This document shows, piece after piece, positions 25,201 through 33,854 of a DNA stretch of 64,000 bases (its first letter is position 1; every line of letters starts with the position of its first letter). Location: NCBI RefSeq assembly GCF_000426465.1, contig NZ_KE384528.1, positions 51,488-115,487 on the forward strand, written 5' to 3'. The notes under the pieces were generated by a model. That model was not told the origin of the DNA. It worked only from the letters and a program-made list of their open reading frames with translations, and searched no databases. Made by a program: the position numbers and the translations under genes. Source of the stretch: Epilithonimonas caeni DSM 17710 (GTDB taxonomy: Bacteria > Bacteroidota > Bacteroidia > Flavobacteriales > Weeksellaceae).

Positions 25201-27837
25201 GTTTTGAATTGATGCGTTAACGATCTCATCATTTTTGGAAAATTGATACTTTAAAACCTTGGATTTTATATCTGGTTTCGTTTGGATCTTATATTCCTGA
25301 TCTCTTTCGTTTTGAGATCGTAGGATCTTGTCCGCTTTTTTGTGAATTTCCAGAAGCGCTTTTGTGTCGAATTTTTGGAATTCGTTATTGATTTGGGAAT
25401 CAAGCTTTGTGTATTTATCTATTTCTTTTTGAACTGCAGGAGATTTGAATTTAACTTTATCGAGTACTTCAAGAACCTGTTCAATTTTATCTTTAATTTC
25501 ATCAAGATCAATAGTTTTTTCATTTTTCAGTTTTTCGAACTTTTCTTTTTCTGCAGTATCAGATTTAACAGCTATTTCGTCTTGAGTATTAGCATTCCAC
25601 AAACCGTCAAAAAGATCTCCTATTCTTTCCGTTTCTCTCTTTTTTTGGATTTCTTTGATCATCTCCAAGGCATCATCCAAATTCCCTTTCACGTATTGCT
25701 CCGGTCTTCCGAAACGATTGTTCTTTTCGTGTATCTCTCCAAGTACCTTTTCAGGATTTTTAATGAAATAATCTGAAATATCTTGAGATATCTTTTGCTG
25801 GGATTTTTTGAGAATGATAATATCGGTTCCAATCTGGGTTCCTGCAAACGATCCTGATGGCAAACGAAATGCATTAACAATTTCTGCATTTTGCATTTTT
25901 TTCTGGCGGTTAAGCCATGGCGATGGCAGGACCATCGCAAGTGTTCCGCCGTCTTTCAAAACGTCCAGACTTCTTTTCACGAAATAATCTTCGTATTTGG
26001 ATATTTTTGGTTCTTCTCCCAGTCCTTTATAAAAGCCTCGATGTTCTCCATAAGGCGGATTCCCGATAATCAGGTCGTATTTGTCTCGGTAATCTTGAGC
26101 TTTGGTTTTTACACCCTTTTCATCAACAAATTCCGTTTCAAAAGAACGGAGACTGATGTCGGCATCCGGATGGAAAAGTTTTGCAATTTTTGCCGTTGTT
26201 TCGTTGATCTCAAACCCAGTGACATAAGTTTTTGTATTTAGACTTTTAACAGCGTGAACAAAATTCCCCGTACCAACGCTTGGTTCAAGAACGTTTAAAG
26301 TTTTTGAGCTTTTGAAATTATTACTGATCAGATTCCGAATGGTATCAACGATCTTACTATCTGTATAATATTCATCTAAAATTCCTCGACCTTCTTTGGA
26401 TGTACCACCACTTTTGTACTGGTTGGCAATATCTTTTAGATCTTCGGTAATTGCAAGATTTTCCTTCAGTATAATTTTCTTGTCTTCGGAAACAAAACAA
26501 GCTGCGGAAACAACTTCTGCAACTTGCTCATTAGTGATCTTGTTTTGTCCTTTGTATTTTAAAAGAAGAGCATCAAGCTCAGGAATATTGGTTGAATTTT
26601 CTAATAATCTTCCGCCCAGGGAATATTGTTTTTCTTCGCTCTTTCCATCATCATTCTGTTGTGGGCCGTCAGTGGACTCTCTTCCTGGTTCTGATCTTCC
26701 CAGATGGCTCCGTTTTCTTTCTGCAGGTCCATCTCCAGCATTGTTGCTGCCCACCTCTTGTCCTGCTCCGTTATTTCGGTTTTGCTGGGATTGGCTTTCT
26801 TGGAAAGATTCTCCAACGTCAGATTCAGGTGTTTTTGGTTCCACTTGCTGAGTTTCGGAAATTGTTCGGGATTGAGCTGTATTGTTTTCATTGCCGGATA
26901 ATTTTTGTTGATTAATATTAGTATTTTCTTTTTGAAGATTGAGTTTGTTTTTCAGATAATCGTTCAGATCCTTATTCTGTGTTTCAGAAATGGAATAAAA
27001 TGGACGAATGTCTTTTACATTATTTTCTGAAAATCCCTGCAGTATTTTTTTTGTGGCCAGATCTCCAGCTTTATCACCGTCCAGACAAAGAAACAATTTA
27101 CCGGCAAAATCTTTATGGATTGCCATAAACCGGTCAACATTGGTAATTGAATTGAGTGAGACCAGCGTTCTGTTATTCGAATTACTGTTTTGTTTTTGTA
27201 ACTGGAGGAAAGAAAGCATATCTGACATTCCCTCAAAAACGATCATTTCGTTTTTTGTTCCTTTTATTTCTGAAATATCAGTTTTTCCGATTTTAATCTT
27301 GGCTAAAGGGTTTCTGATCTCAAAACCTCCGGACAAATTCTCAAGTCCGATTCCGAAATATTTTTTGCCGTTGTTTTCGTAATGGATTTGCCTTGTGTAC
27401 TGCTGTAAAATTTCTTTCGAAATTCCTCTCTGCTGGAAATAAGCCAAAAGTTTTTCGTTGTTTGGTGCTCCTGAATATTGAATCTTGATTTGAGAATAAT
27501 TGTTATTTTCTTTTGATTTAAATTCATTTTTTCTTTCTGCAATGAATTCATTTTTATAATGGTTGGAAAATCCGGACAGGAAATCTAAAGCTTCTTTCCA
27601 GGATTTGTTCTCTAAGGTCATTACAGCTTTCAAAATTTTTCCACCTTCATTGGAATTAAAGCTAAAAAATCCATTCTCATTTACAGAAAATTTATCGTTC
27701 TCTGTTCTGAAAAAAAAATCCCTTCCTTTCTTGCTGTCAAATTTTACTTTTCCCCGATGTTCGAGATGTAAAAAATAGTCCAGTAAGGAAATGTTATTGG
27801 TTATGCTGTCGATTTCTTCCTGTGTGTATTTTGCCAT
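22219..27837 (-). CDS. giant Toprim / N6-adenine methylase / SNF2 helicase protein
   Basis: It has about 1,872 residues from ATG 27837; the longer frame uses TTG. Domains in order: an N-terminal primase-like region without zinc cysteines (about 1-95), a Toprim domain (about 195-285, IVFEGMSDMLSF and LCLDGDKAGD), and a Gln/Asn-rich linker. Then comes a Rossmann methylase with LEPSVGTGNF near 518 and IGNPPYGE near 594, and a superfamily 2 helicase (HEVGFGKT near 1143, FDEVHNANH near 1290, LLSATPF near 1345, GRSWRQGNE near 1625). Coiled coils and the basic end YQGRKR follow. The layout resembles phage P1 DarB-type antirestriction proteins and large ICE 'helicase/methylase' proteins. Protection of incoming DNA is a plausible role but is not shown. 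Confidence 0.82.
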   Translation of the reverse strand: MAKYTQEEIDSITNNISLLDYFLHLEHRGKVKFDSKKGRDFFFRTENDKFSVNENGFFSFNSNEGGKILKAVMTLENKSWKEALDFLSGFSNHYKNEFIAERKNEFKSKENNNYSQIKIQYSGAPNNEKLLAYFQQRGISKEILQQYTRQIHYENNGKKYFGIGLENLSGGFEIRNPLAKIKIGKTDISEIKGTKNEMIVFEGMSDMLSFLQLQKQNSNSNNRTLVSLNSITNVDRFMAIHKDFAGKLFLCLDGDKAGDLATKKILQGFSENNVKDIRPFYSISETQNKDLNDYLKNKLNLQKENTNINQQKLSGNENNTAQSRTISETQQVEPKTPESDVGESFQESQSQQNRNNGAGQEVGSNNAGDGPAERKRSHLGRSEPGRESTDGPQQNDDGKSEEKQYSLGGRLLENSTNIPELDALLLKYKGQNKITNEQVAEVVSAACFVSEDKKIILKENLAITEDLKDIANQYKSGGTSKEGRGILDEYYTDSKIVDTIRNLISNNFKSSKTLNVLEPSVGTGNFVHAVKSLNTKTYVTGFEINETTAKIAKLFHPDADISLRSFETEFVDEKGVKTKAQDYRDKYDLIIGNPPYGEHRGFYKGLGEEPKISKYEDYFVKRSLDVLKDGGTLAMVLPSPWLNRQKKMQNAEIVNAFRLPSGSFAGTQIGTDIIILKKSQQKISQDISDYFIKNPEKVLGEIHEKNNRFGRPEQYVKGNLDDALEMIKEIQKKRETERIGDLFDGLWNANTQDEIAVKSDTAEKEKFEKLKNEKTIDLDEIKDKIEQVLEVLDKVKFKSPAVQKEIDKYTKLDSQINNEFQKFDTKALLEIHKKADKILRSQNERDQEYKIQTKPDIKSKVLKYQFSKNDEIVNASIQNSSDISEKEINAFRDTNYDGTLNNYGKHFEYANYIEGKWIHDFYYTEGNIYAKLKKLKIDFADKHSVGGTENQYEKQKALLEKVLPKPKNLDEIIISPNHEFVHKFDLGKIEKDQYNYISNRYEKVTLDYNLAEKFKDFVSTLPYDAFQGSSSWEVKGFVDNDTVTGSDKERNALIRERRKVAANDLFGKFVREELPEELRDRFVKEFNENYNNIHVPDYSRFPLFSRIYQNFKGEELILTEVQKAGIGRQTTKGVGLLAHEVGFGKTLSGILSMHEAMERGNAKRPLIAVPNESILKQWVETIFETIPNARVNVLGNLGKDYDLSKFDNKDGEITLVTYEGFNNIGFSKEVTENLASKFNYISANELKSVTNTERDIQIELQKEKEIEGKMKCGKIYDWEDFGFDHLTFDEVHNANHIVGKVKIEDRRFASDFRNQNQQTSKLGINTWMAAQYIQDKHDGRNITLLSATPFTNKPLEYYSILSLIANKRLEEKGYFNVNNFFETFMEADNDMEIDAKGDVKFKANVRRFKNNTLFQQLLSEFIDIKGEEDNPELIRPNKINKEYKIEQNDLTKEQYELLNQSFNENEKGAILTHILNARLIAISPYLSPFYDGEEPSVKEFVENSPKLIEMMRLIRQNKMDIQDSGQIIYSELAVDQFPKLKEYLIKEIGFKPDEVGIITGKTTKPQRISIQENFNSGKIKVIIGSEAIQEGMNLQEKTTDTYLLSLPYNFTSLRQVEGRSWRQGNENENIRMNFMLTNDSIDVFMLQKLQSKQARYLEAMKKGADVLDISDISTQELKTSIITNPETRANIEIELMKKRIEGEKSKLVADSAFVMRKFEEFVKIKDSISTAENTYNKIVGYAKDKSGDYEYWEKQLPYYMKNIDNARVEVQKEIEKLAEKGVNIAEIEKQTKITEDKISALDAQLENLPEARAELVELYRLEKEEMLKKNADQDPVKERAQENSQLFKQQEPMLTQLNSIREENYEYQGRKR

Positions 27838-27863
27838 TGTTTGCAATTTTTTTTAAGTCCATA

Positions 27864-28556
27864 CTATTTTTTTATCTTATTGGCAAATAGGTTGAATTTG
27901 AAAATATCTTCTGCTTCTTTGTCCAAAATTTTTCTTGGAATGAGCTGAACTGAGACAAAAATGTCGGTTTTTCTATTGTAGGAATCAATTCTTTCCAAGC
28001 GTCCTTTGTAGTCATTTTCCACATTTTTGTAAAGAGAGTAAGGTAGAATGGTATCGGTCTTGTAAATGTAAAATCGAGTATAGTTCCACGGCGACTTGAT
28101 TTCGAACCGTTGGTATTCCTTCCCAAATAAGATAGTATCACTAAGGTTCTTGCGATTTTTGTAGTTGATCAAAGGCTCTTTGGTATAAATTGCTCCAATT
28201 CTTTTGTTGTAGACCGATCTTGCAAACTGGTATTTACTCATTGCAGGGAGTAGCGGCATTCCATTCTCAATCTCGTTCCCTTTATTAATATCGAAGTAGA
28301 CAGAATCATTAATAAAATATTTATTCGTTATTATTTCTGGAATCTCAAGGGATGGGACAAACTCTATAATAGAATCTCCCATGTAATTTAACTTGGAAAC
28401 GTGAAAACTTTTCATGGAATCTAGACTTTTGGAAGCAGTGAAGTAAACGTTCGAAATAATATCAATCCCTCCTTTTGGGGATTTAATCTCCTTTCTACAT
28501 GACAAGAGTGTTGCAGAAAGAAAAAGTATCATGGATAAAAATGTTGCTTTTCTCAT
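27864..28556 (-). CDS. lipoprotein of unknown function
   Basis: These 230 residues have a lipoprotein signal (MRKATFLSMILFLSATLLSC, Cys20 of the lipobox LLSC) followed by RKEIK. The mature domain is beta-rich with many aromatic residues. No family is recognised. It sits 26 bp upstream of the giant helicase gene and may share its transcript. Confidence 0.7.
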   Translation of the reverse strand: MRKATFLSMILFLSATLLSCRKEIKSPKGGIDIISNVYFTASKSLDSMKSFHVSKLNYMGDSIIEFVPSLEIPEIITNKYFINDSVYFDINKGNEIENGMPLLPAMSKYQFARSVYNKRIGAIYTKEPLINYKNRKNLSDTILFGKEYQRFEIKSPWNYTRFYIYKTDTILPYSLYKNVENDYKGRLERIDSYNRKTDIFVSVQLIPRKILDKEAEDIFKFNLFANKIKK

Positions 28557-28624
28557 TGTATTAAGGATTAAAAAAAGCGGTAATTCCTTAGTTTTACCGC
28601 CTACATTATAATTTGGTGATGGAG

Positions 28625-31600
28625 CTAAATTCCTCTAGATATACTTTGTTCACGAACATTTGATTTTTCGTGTTTATTATCATTATCCAAACCTTGAATT
28701 GGCTTATTCGTATTGATACGATTCATATCATTGTCATAAAGGTTAAGGTTCTTGTATTGAGGATTAAGAACTGCCTTTCCTTCAATCACCTTGTCTTCGA
28801 TTTCAAATTTTACTTTTACAACATTTCCTTTTTCCAATGACTTGATTGTATTGTCCTTGTATTCCGGTTTATCAAATATCAGATTTGACTTATCAACTAT
28901 TTGTGATGTATCTACCCCGTAGTTCTGATGAAATTTTTGGAAATTGTAATTACCCCACTGATTCTTTTCTCCATTTAGATCAAGTTTGACAAAGGAGGAT
29001 TCTCGTTGATTTGTCTTTGGGTTATCGAATTCAATTTTGACAGATCTTCCTTCCAAAAGATTTACCGCCTCTTTTGCTGTAAAGTAATTGTCCTTTGACA
29101 CCTTGAAATTTTGAACAATAGCCTTGTCTGTGCCATTATTCAATGTTGCATCATAGGAGTTTAAAAAGACACCTCCTTGCTCAGACTTACTGAATTTTAT
29201 TGAATACTCTACCGTGTTACCAGGCATAGCTTTATCTGAAGTTGTCTTTACTTCAAATTCCTTGTCTTGAGAATTAATTCCGGCTTCCAGATCTTTGTGA
29301 AGTTTTTCACTATCACCAAAACCAAGGTATCTAAATTGTGCCTTCAAATATTCTACCTGGTCGAATTCTTTTTGTGTTGTTTCCATAATTTGTGGATTTT
29401 GTTTGTTAATATAAATTTGAATTGTGTTTTGTGTATTACCATCATACTGTTTTAGAGATCCCGGATTACGAATTGCTTCAGCCGCTATATCTTTGATTTT
29501 TCCGCCGATGATTTCTGTCTCATTTTTTTTTGAGTTTAGAAAACCACTATCGATATCATCAAAATAATCTTCAAGGAAGTTGTTATGTGGTTCTTTGCTA
29601 TATAAAGCATTTGAATCTGCATAATGTTCTTTAGAGAACTCTTGTGAAAGCAATAAGTTTCTATCATTAAGGATTTCTTTTAAACTTGAAACCAATTCGT
29701 TTTTCACATCTTTATCCGTTGTTTGAAAGATTGGAGGCTTTAAATGTTCTCCATATGGTCTAATAGAAATTGATTTATTGTAACCTTCCGGCATAAAATG
29801 TCTTTCCATATTCTTTATAAGACCTTCAAGCGAATCAACCTCAGTACTTGATTTTGCAATACCCGGAGTAGTAGCATCCAGCATCAGAGTTTTTTCATTA
29901 TTATTCAAAATACTTACTATTTCTGAAGCTTTATTTTGGATATCCAATTTTTGTTCACCTACTTCAATAAATGGAATTATTTCGATTCCTAATTTTTTTG
30001 CTTCAAATTCATAATTCCGGAAATGATAGGCTTGTTTTTCATCTATTTGTGTTTTGGTCATTCCTGAACTTAAATCTGTTTGTTTAGTAAGTTCCTTTGC
30101 CCATACGTCAGAAAGAAATTTTTGTTTATCTGCCTCGTTATTTAAAGTTATCTCTATACCATTTGAATTGTCTTGTACAACGAAAATTCTGTCAGTCATT
30201 TTTTGACTATTGATGAAAACTGCTAATTGAGTATTACTGTTAAATTTTGATTCCACAGCGGTAGCTTTCGATGTGTCATTGTCAAAAATTGTTTTTAAAG
30301 AAAAATTAGAGTCTACAACGATATCTTTACCTTTTTCAGAATAGATCTGCATATACTTTTTCTCTTTATCAGTAAATTCCCTATCACCATCTCGAAAAAA
30401 AATTTCGGGAGAACTGTTTATCATTTCGTTTATAAATTCTTTGTAGGCATTGGTTTTAGGGGTGATCACTCTATCAGACCAGGATAATTCATTTTTTTCC
30501 ATTGTATTAAATTTAGAAGTGTAGTTTTCAGAGAGAGAATCGGTATTTGCGTTACTGTTAATTCTCATCTTTCCTTCATTCATAAAGGATTCCCACATTT
30601 TTTGTCCGTTTTCACTTTTCAACAGAATAGCATCGGTAATGGTAATGTTGGAATGTTCCAAACGCTTGCTGTAAAAATCTACAAGCTCAGGCGTGATGTT
30701 GTTTCCGTATAGAACACAACTTGAACCTCCGAACTTTGAAACTTTTTCAATAATAAAATTCTCCTGGTTATTTGCTGGTAAGATGAATTTTCCAATAATG
30801 TTGAGCTGGGAATTGAGAACCAGCATTTCATTCTTGTCCGAAACACCGAACTTTTGGGAAGTGATGTATGCTGCAACTTCTTCGGGGGATTTTACCTTAA
30901 TTGGTTGGAAATTTTCAACTAGAACCTGTTTTGAGAATGAATAGGCTTGGATTTCCGAAAGAGGTTGAGAAACATCTGTTCTATGCTTGAGCTCTTTTAA
31001 AAGCTTTTCGTTGAAAATAAGATAATTTCCACTTCTGAGATTGATGATAATACCGTCATTAACTTTTACATCGGTATTTTGAAGTGCTTTTTTTAGTTTT
31101 TCAAGTACATTTGCATCTGCCTTAGATGCTTTGAGATTACCACTTGGATGATTGTGTACTAAGGTAATTGAATTGGGATTAGCCTCGATGATATTCCCAA
31201 TGATCTGTTTATTATCAATGAGTGCAGCATTATATGAACCTGTAGAAATATGCTGAACAAAATACCCTTTGTCTTCAAAATCATAAACGAGAAATGCGTG
31301 TTCTACCGCTTCATCTTCCAATGATTTGAACAGCCACGCAATATCGTTATGGTTCTCTATTTTTTCGGAACCAAAGAATTGAAGAGAATTATTTTCGGAG
31401 AAACGTCTTTCTATTAACGCAAAATCTGTACTTTCTCCTGGATTTTCCGATTGCCGTGGTATATTGGATCCTGCACCAGTATCATCGGTTCTGAAGAGTT
31501 TGAATGGTAAACTAGCTCTTGTTGTCGTTTTTGCGTAAAGTGTTTCCCTATCTTCAGAAAATGAGAAATTCGAATTGAGCGATTCTTTCTTCGGTTTTGT

Positions 31601-31891
31601 AGTGGTTTTAAATTGAATTTCATTGTCTTGAGTAATTGCAGTATTATATTTCTCTTCCAGTTCTCTTCTTAGTTGGAGGATGGGAATTGTCGAATCATAG
31701 TCAAGTAGATAAGGTTTAGTTCCTTTTCCAGAACGTATAACTAGACTTTCCCCATTTTTAAAAGAATCGTAGCCTAATTTAAGAAATTCTATGTTAGCAA
31801 TAGCTTCATCAATAGAAGAAAATTCCATTTTTTGGAAACCTCCTAGATCTTTGCCTTCACTATATTTTCCTATTTCTAGCTTGATTTGCAT
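28625..31891 (-). CDS. large protein with RadC/JAB-type metalloprotease-like domain
   Basis: It has about 1,088 residues from ATG 31891; the first frame codon is TTG. Near residues 170-275 is a RadC/JAB domain: FLVYDFEDKG, then the metal-site motif VHNHPSGNLKASKAD (HxHP then D) near 245-259, then IINLRSGNYLIF. The remainder is long, Asn/Lys-rich and without a recognised fold. Similar giant proteins accompany Bacteroidetes conjugative elements, but their function is not known to me. A copy of the shared periodic element lies 62-99 bp upstream of the start. Confidence 0.7.
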   Translation of the reverse strand: MQIKLEIGKYSEGKDLGGFQKMEFSSIDEAIANIEFLKLGYDSFKNGESLVIRSGKGTKPYLLDYDSTIPILQLRRELEEKYNTAITQDNEIQFKTTTKPKKESLNSNFSFSEDRETLYAKTTTRASLPFKLFRTDDTGAGSNIPRQSENPGESTDFALIERRFSENNSLQFFGSEKIENHNDIAWLFKSLEDEAVEHAFLVYDFEDKGYFVQHISTGSYNAALIDNKQIIGNIIEANPNSITLVHNHPSGNLKASKADANVLEKLKKALQNTDVKVNDGIIINLRSGNYLIFNEKLLKELKHRTDVSQPLSEIQAYSFSKQVLVENFQPIKVKSPEEVAAYITSQKFGVSDKNEMLVLNSQLNIIGKFILPANNQENFIIEKVSKFGGSSCVLYGNNITPELVDFYSKRLEHSNITITDAILLKSENGQKMWESFMNEGKMRINSNANTDSLSENYTSKFNTMEKNELSWSDRVITPKTNAYKEFINEMINSSPEIFFRDGDREFTDKEKKYMQIYSEKGKDIVVDSNFSLKTIFDNDTSKATAVESKFNSNTQLAVFINSQKMTDRIFVVQDNSNGIEITLNNEADKQKFLSDVWAKELTKQTDLSSGMTKTQIDEKQAYHFRNYEFEAKKLGIEIIPFIEVGEQKLDIQNKASEIVSILNNNEKTLMLDATTPGIAKSSTEVDSLEGLIKNMERHFMPEGYNKSISIRPYGEHLKPPIFQTTDKDVKNELVSSLKEILNDRNLLLSQEFSKEHYADSNALYSKEPHNNFLEDYFDDIDSGFLNSKKNETEIIGGKIKDIAAEAIRNPGSLKQYDGNTQNTIQIYINKQNPQIMETTQKEFDQVEYLKAQFRYLGFGDSEKLHKDLEAGINSQDKEFEVKTTSDKAMPGNTVEYSIKFSKSEQGGVFLNSYDATLNNGTDKAIVQNFKVSKDNYFTAKEAVNLLEGRSVKIEFDNPKTNQRESSFVKLDLNGEKNQWGNYNFQKFHQNYGVDTSQIVDKSNLIFDKPEYKDNTIKSLEKGNVVKVKFEIEDKVIEGKAVLNPQYKNLNLYDNDMNRINTNKPIQGLDNDNKHEKSNVREQSISRGI

Positions 31892-31952
31892 TGCCGACAA
31901 TAATATTTAACAAAAATCTAAAAAAAATAGTTAAAATACTATATGTCAACAT

Positions 31953-31990
31953 TTTGCAATCTAAATAAACCTAAATAAACCTAAAAACTA
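31953..31990 (-). promoter_or_regulatory. shared 38-bp element, copy 2
   Basis: It begins TTTGCAATCTAAATA and ends AAAAACTA, with the same length and the same fixed ends as copy 1 at 21284. The middle holds two CTAAATAAAC units 10 bp apart. It is located upstream of the leftward RadC-domain gene. Confidence 0.55.
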
Positions 31991-32343
31991 CAATACTGAT
32001 TCAACCTTTATAATTTTTTTATCTGTTTTAAAAAACTCAGGATGTCTGCCACAGGAAGTGGTTTTGGAAGATAAGACCCAACTCGAACGATACAACAGTT
32101 TTACAAAACAAAAGGGTTGAAGTCTGACCAACGTTCGGGGAGACTTACATTACGTTCATTAAAAATAACAAGAGCAGGCTTTTGCCTACCCTTGTTGGTT
32201 GTGAATTTTGTATTAATTCCTTTTTTAATTATTATTGATAAAGGAAATCAACACTTCTGGAACATTACCAACGTGCTACAAGATGTAAAATAAACAAATA
32301 ACGCCACTCAAATGAGTGGTGTTGCTATTTTGCATTCAGTATT
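31991..32343. other. non-coding stretch with two hairpins at the end of the Rhs locus
   Basis: There is no convincing ORF. Hairpin 1: AACAAGAGCAGGC (32167-32179) with GCCTACCCTTGTT (32184-32196), 11 of 13 paired. Hairpin 2: AACGCCACTC (32300-32309) with GAGTGGTGTT (32314-32323), 4-base loop. These are probably terminators marking the end of leftward Rhs-locus transcription. Confidence 0.5.
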
Positions 32344-32566
32344 ATAAATGTAGAGTGATATCATTTCGATTATATACGATAATTCTATCTTCCTTATTAG
32401 GAGTGTTGAATAATATCATTCTCCACTGATTATTAATACTGGAAAGGTTTAATCTAATATTATTACTTAATTGATACAATCCCGATGTTCCTCATTAAAC
32501 TTGAAAACACCTTCGTCTGTATGGATTTCTAAGAACATAGTACTGGTATCAAAAAGCAAAACGTTG
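32344..32566 (-). pseudogene. decayed immunity-like gene with frameshift
   Basis: On the minus strand one frame reads NVLLFDTSTMFLEIHTDEG and continues to FKFNEE. After a frameshift near 32490 the next frame reads GLYQLSNNIRLNL and runs to NRNDITLHL and a stop. Together this is a small beta-rich protein of the kind that serves as immunity in polymorphic-toxin loci. It directly follows the decayed tip at 32578. The start and full family cannot be recovered. Confidence 0.5.
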
Positions 32567-32577
32567 CATGCAATTAT

Positions 32578-32815
32578 TTACTTCCTTGTTTAAAAGATTA
32601 TAGTAATTTTTTACTTTTGGAAGAGAAACAGCCGTCTGTTGAGTTGATAAAGGTGCATTTTCCATAGCCCTTGCAATAGTTAGTCATTTATAACTACAGG
32701 AGATTCATAAGCCAACAATCTGCCAAAACCACTCATTACAGCATTCCCAGCCCGCCACTCCACATAGAACGAATATCTCAGCACTAGGGTTCATCAAAGC
32801 CGGGCTCTGGTGCGG
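32578..32815 (-). pseudogene. decayed second copy of the Rhs C-terminal region
   Basis: This stretch is closely similar at the DNA level to 34992-35240, the junction and start of the ParB-like tip in the active rhs gene. It has point changes and at least two single-base deletions (a T-run shortened near 32590, another near 32682) that break the frame. It includes the junction segment encoding AGNAVMRGFGRLL in the main copy. It is a fossil of an earlier tip exchange or duplication. Confidence 0.75.
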
Positions 32816-32878
32816 GGAGAAAGAAGAAAAATACCCTAAACCCTATTTAAAAGTGTTCAGATTACAGGGAATCATAAA

Positions 32879-33136
32879 TTATTCGTACATTTTTGCTGCA
32901 ATCAAAATATTTGCAAAAACTTTCCAATTTATATTTTCAGGAATAGGAATATTATTATTTTGATAATAACCTTCCATATCTTCTGTCCAACTTGCAATAC
33001 TTTCTAAATATTCTGCTAAAGTTTGATTCGCCCATTCTTGAGGGTGGCTATTTAAATTGGTAACTAATAAATAAACAAAATCAACAAAATCTTCTTTATT
33101 TGCAATCTTTTCTATTTTTTTACTTAAATCTATCAT
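32879..33136 (-). CDS. immunity candidate (DUF7660-like)
   Basis: These 85 residues are acidic and helical, with NQTLAEYLESIASWTEDMEG around 37-56 followed by YYQN, a pattern I associate with the DUF7660 family found in toxin-immunity loci. It lies among displaced Rhs tips, so an immunity role is likely. The partner toxin is uncertain, because it stands one gene away from the TreTu-like tip. Confidence 0.6.
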   Translation of the reverse strand: MIDLSKKIEKIANKEDFVDFVYLLVTNLNSHPQEWANQTLAEYLESIASWTEDMEGYYQNNNIPIPENINWKVFANILIAAKMYE

Positions 33137-33179
33137 AATAGTTTATCTAATAGTAGTATCAATACTCTTTGAAGTGTTA

Positions 33180-33482
33180 TTAAAATTTTAAGTGTTTGTT
33201 TAAAATTTTAAATATTTCCGAAACTAATTCTTTTTGATTTGAATGTTTTTGATTTACAAAATCAACAATATCTCCATTTGGGTCTATAACAACCACATCT
33301 AATAAAAAGGAATTACTTATATTAATTTCTAATCCAAAAATTTCGGAATTAATAATCTTTTTCCTATTAATAACTATTTTAAAGTTAGATTCTTGATAAC
33401 TCTCCTCAATTTCAAAATCATCATTTAGGTTATTTTCTAAATCGTTAACTATTTCTGCGAAAAACTCTTTATTATATTCCAT
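33180..33482 (-). CDS. immunity candidate directly after the TreTu-like tip
   Basis: These 100 residues are acidic at the start (EIVNDLENNLNDDFEIEESY) with an alpha/beta pattern. No family is recognised. It begins 2 bp after the end of the orphan tip at 33485, the standard position for the cognate immunity protein. Confidence 0.6.
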   Translation of the reverse strand: MEYNKEFFAEIVNDLENNLNDDFEIEESYQESNFKIVINRKKIINSEIFGLEINISNSFLLDVVVIDPNGDIVDFVNQKHSNQKELVSEIFKILNKHLKF

Positions 33483-33484
33483 AT

Positions 33485-33850
33485 TTATGGTTTGGGATTA
33501 ATTAATTTTATATTAGTTCCAGTAGCAGGAGGCATTGTAAGACCTTTTGCTTGATACAATTTTTGTTGAATTGTTGAATTTGGAATTACTTGATACCAAT
33601 TTTTATTTGCATCCTTCAATTTAAGAATATTGGGATTAACATCAAATTCTGCATAATGAGTTAAGTTAATATCAGAAAATCCTGTTGGATTTTTGTATAA
33701 AACATTTCCTCTAGGAATAACTCCTGTTGAAGAAAATGAACTAAACTCTTCGGCTGTCATATGTTGACCAACACGCATCAAATTTGTTGTAGGACTCTCA
33801 TAAGATAAAAGCCTCCCAAATCCTCTCATAACAGCATTCCCAGCCTGCCA
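33485..33850 (-). pseudogene. orphan Rhs toxin tip, TreTu-like ADP-ribosyltransferase
   Basis: The frame is open from the conserved Rhs junction (WQAGNAVMRGFGRLLSYESP), which has no start codon of its own before the internal ATG at 33829. The tip resembles TreTu: LMRVGQHMTAEEFSSF, STGVIPRGN, HYAEFDVNPN and GLTMPPATGTNIKLI correspond to the family's RVGRWMS, VxEG, EFDV and PPAT landmarks as I remember them. TreTu ADP-ribosylates EF-Tu and stops translation. Here the tip lacks its Rhs delivery core, so it is a silent cassette that recombination at the junction could reactivate. The immunity candidate follows at 33482. Confidence 0.7.
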
Positions 33851-33854
33851 TTAT

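Noticed and set aside
26396..26851. Plus-strand ORF of 151 aa inside the giant helicase gene
   Set aside because: It is antisense to the Gln/Asn/Ser-rich linker of a clear minus-strand gene and has no domain of its own.
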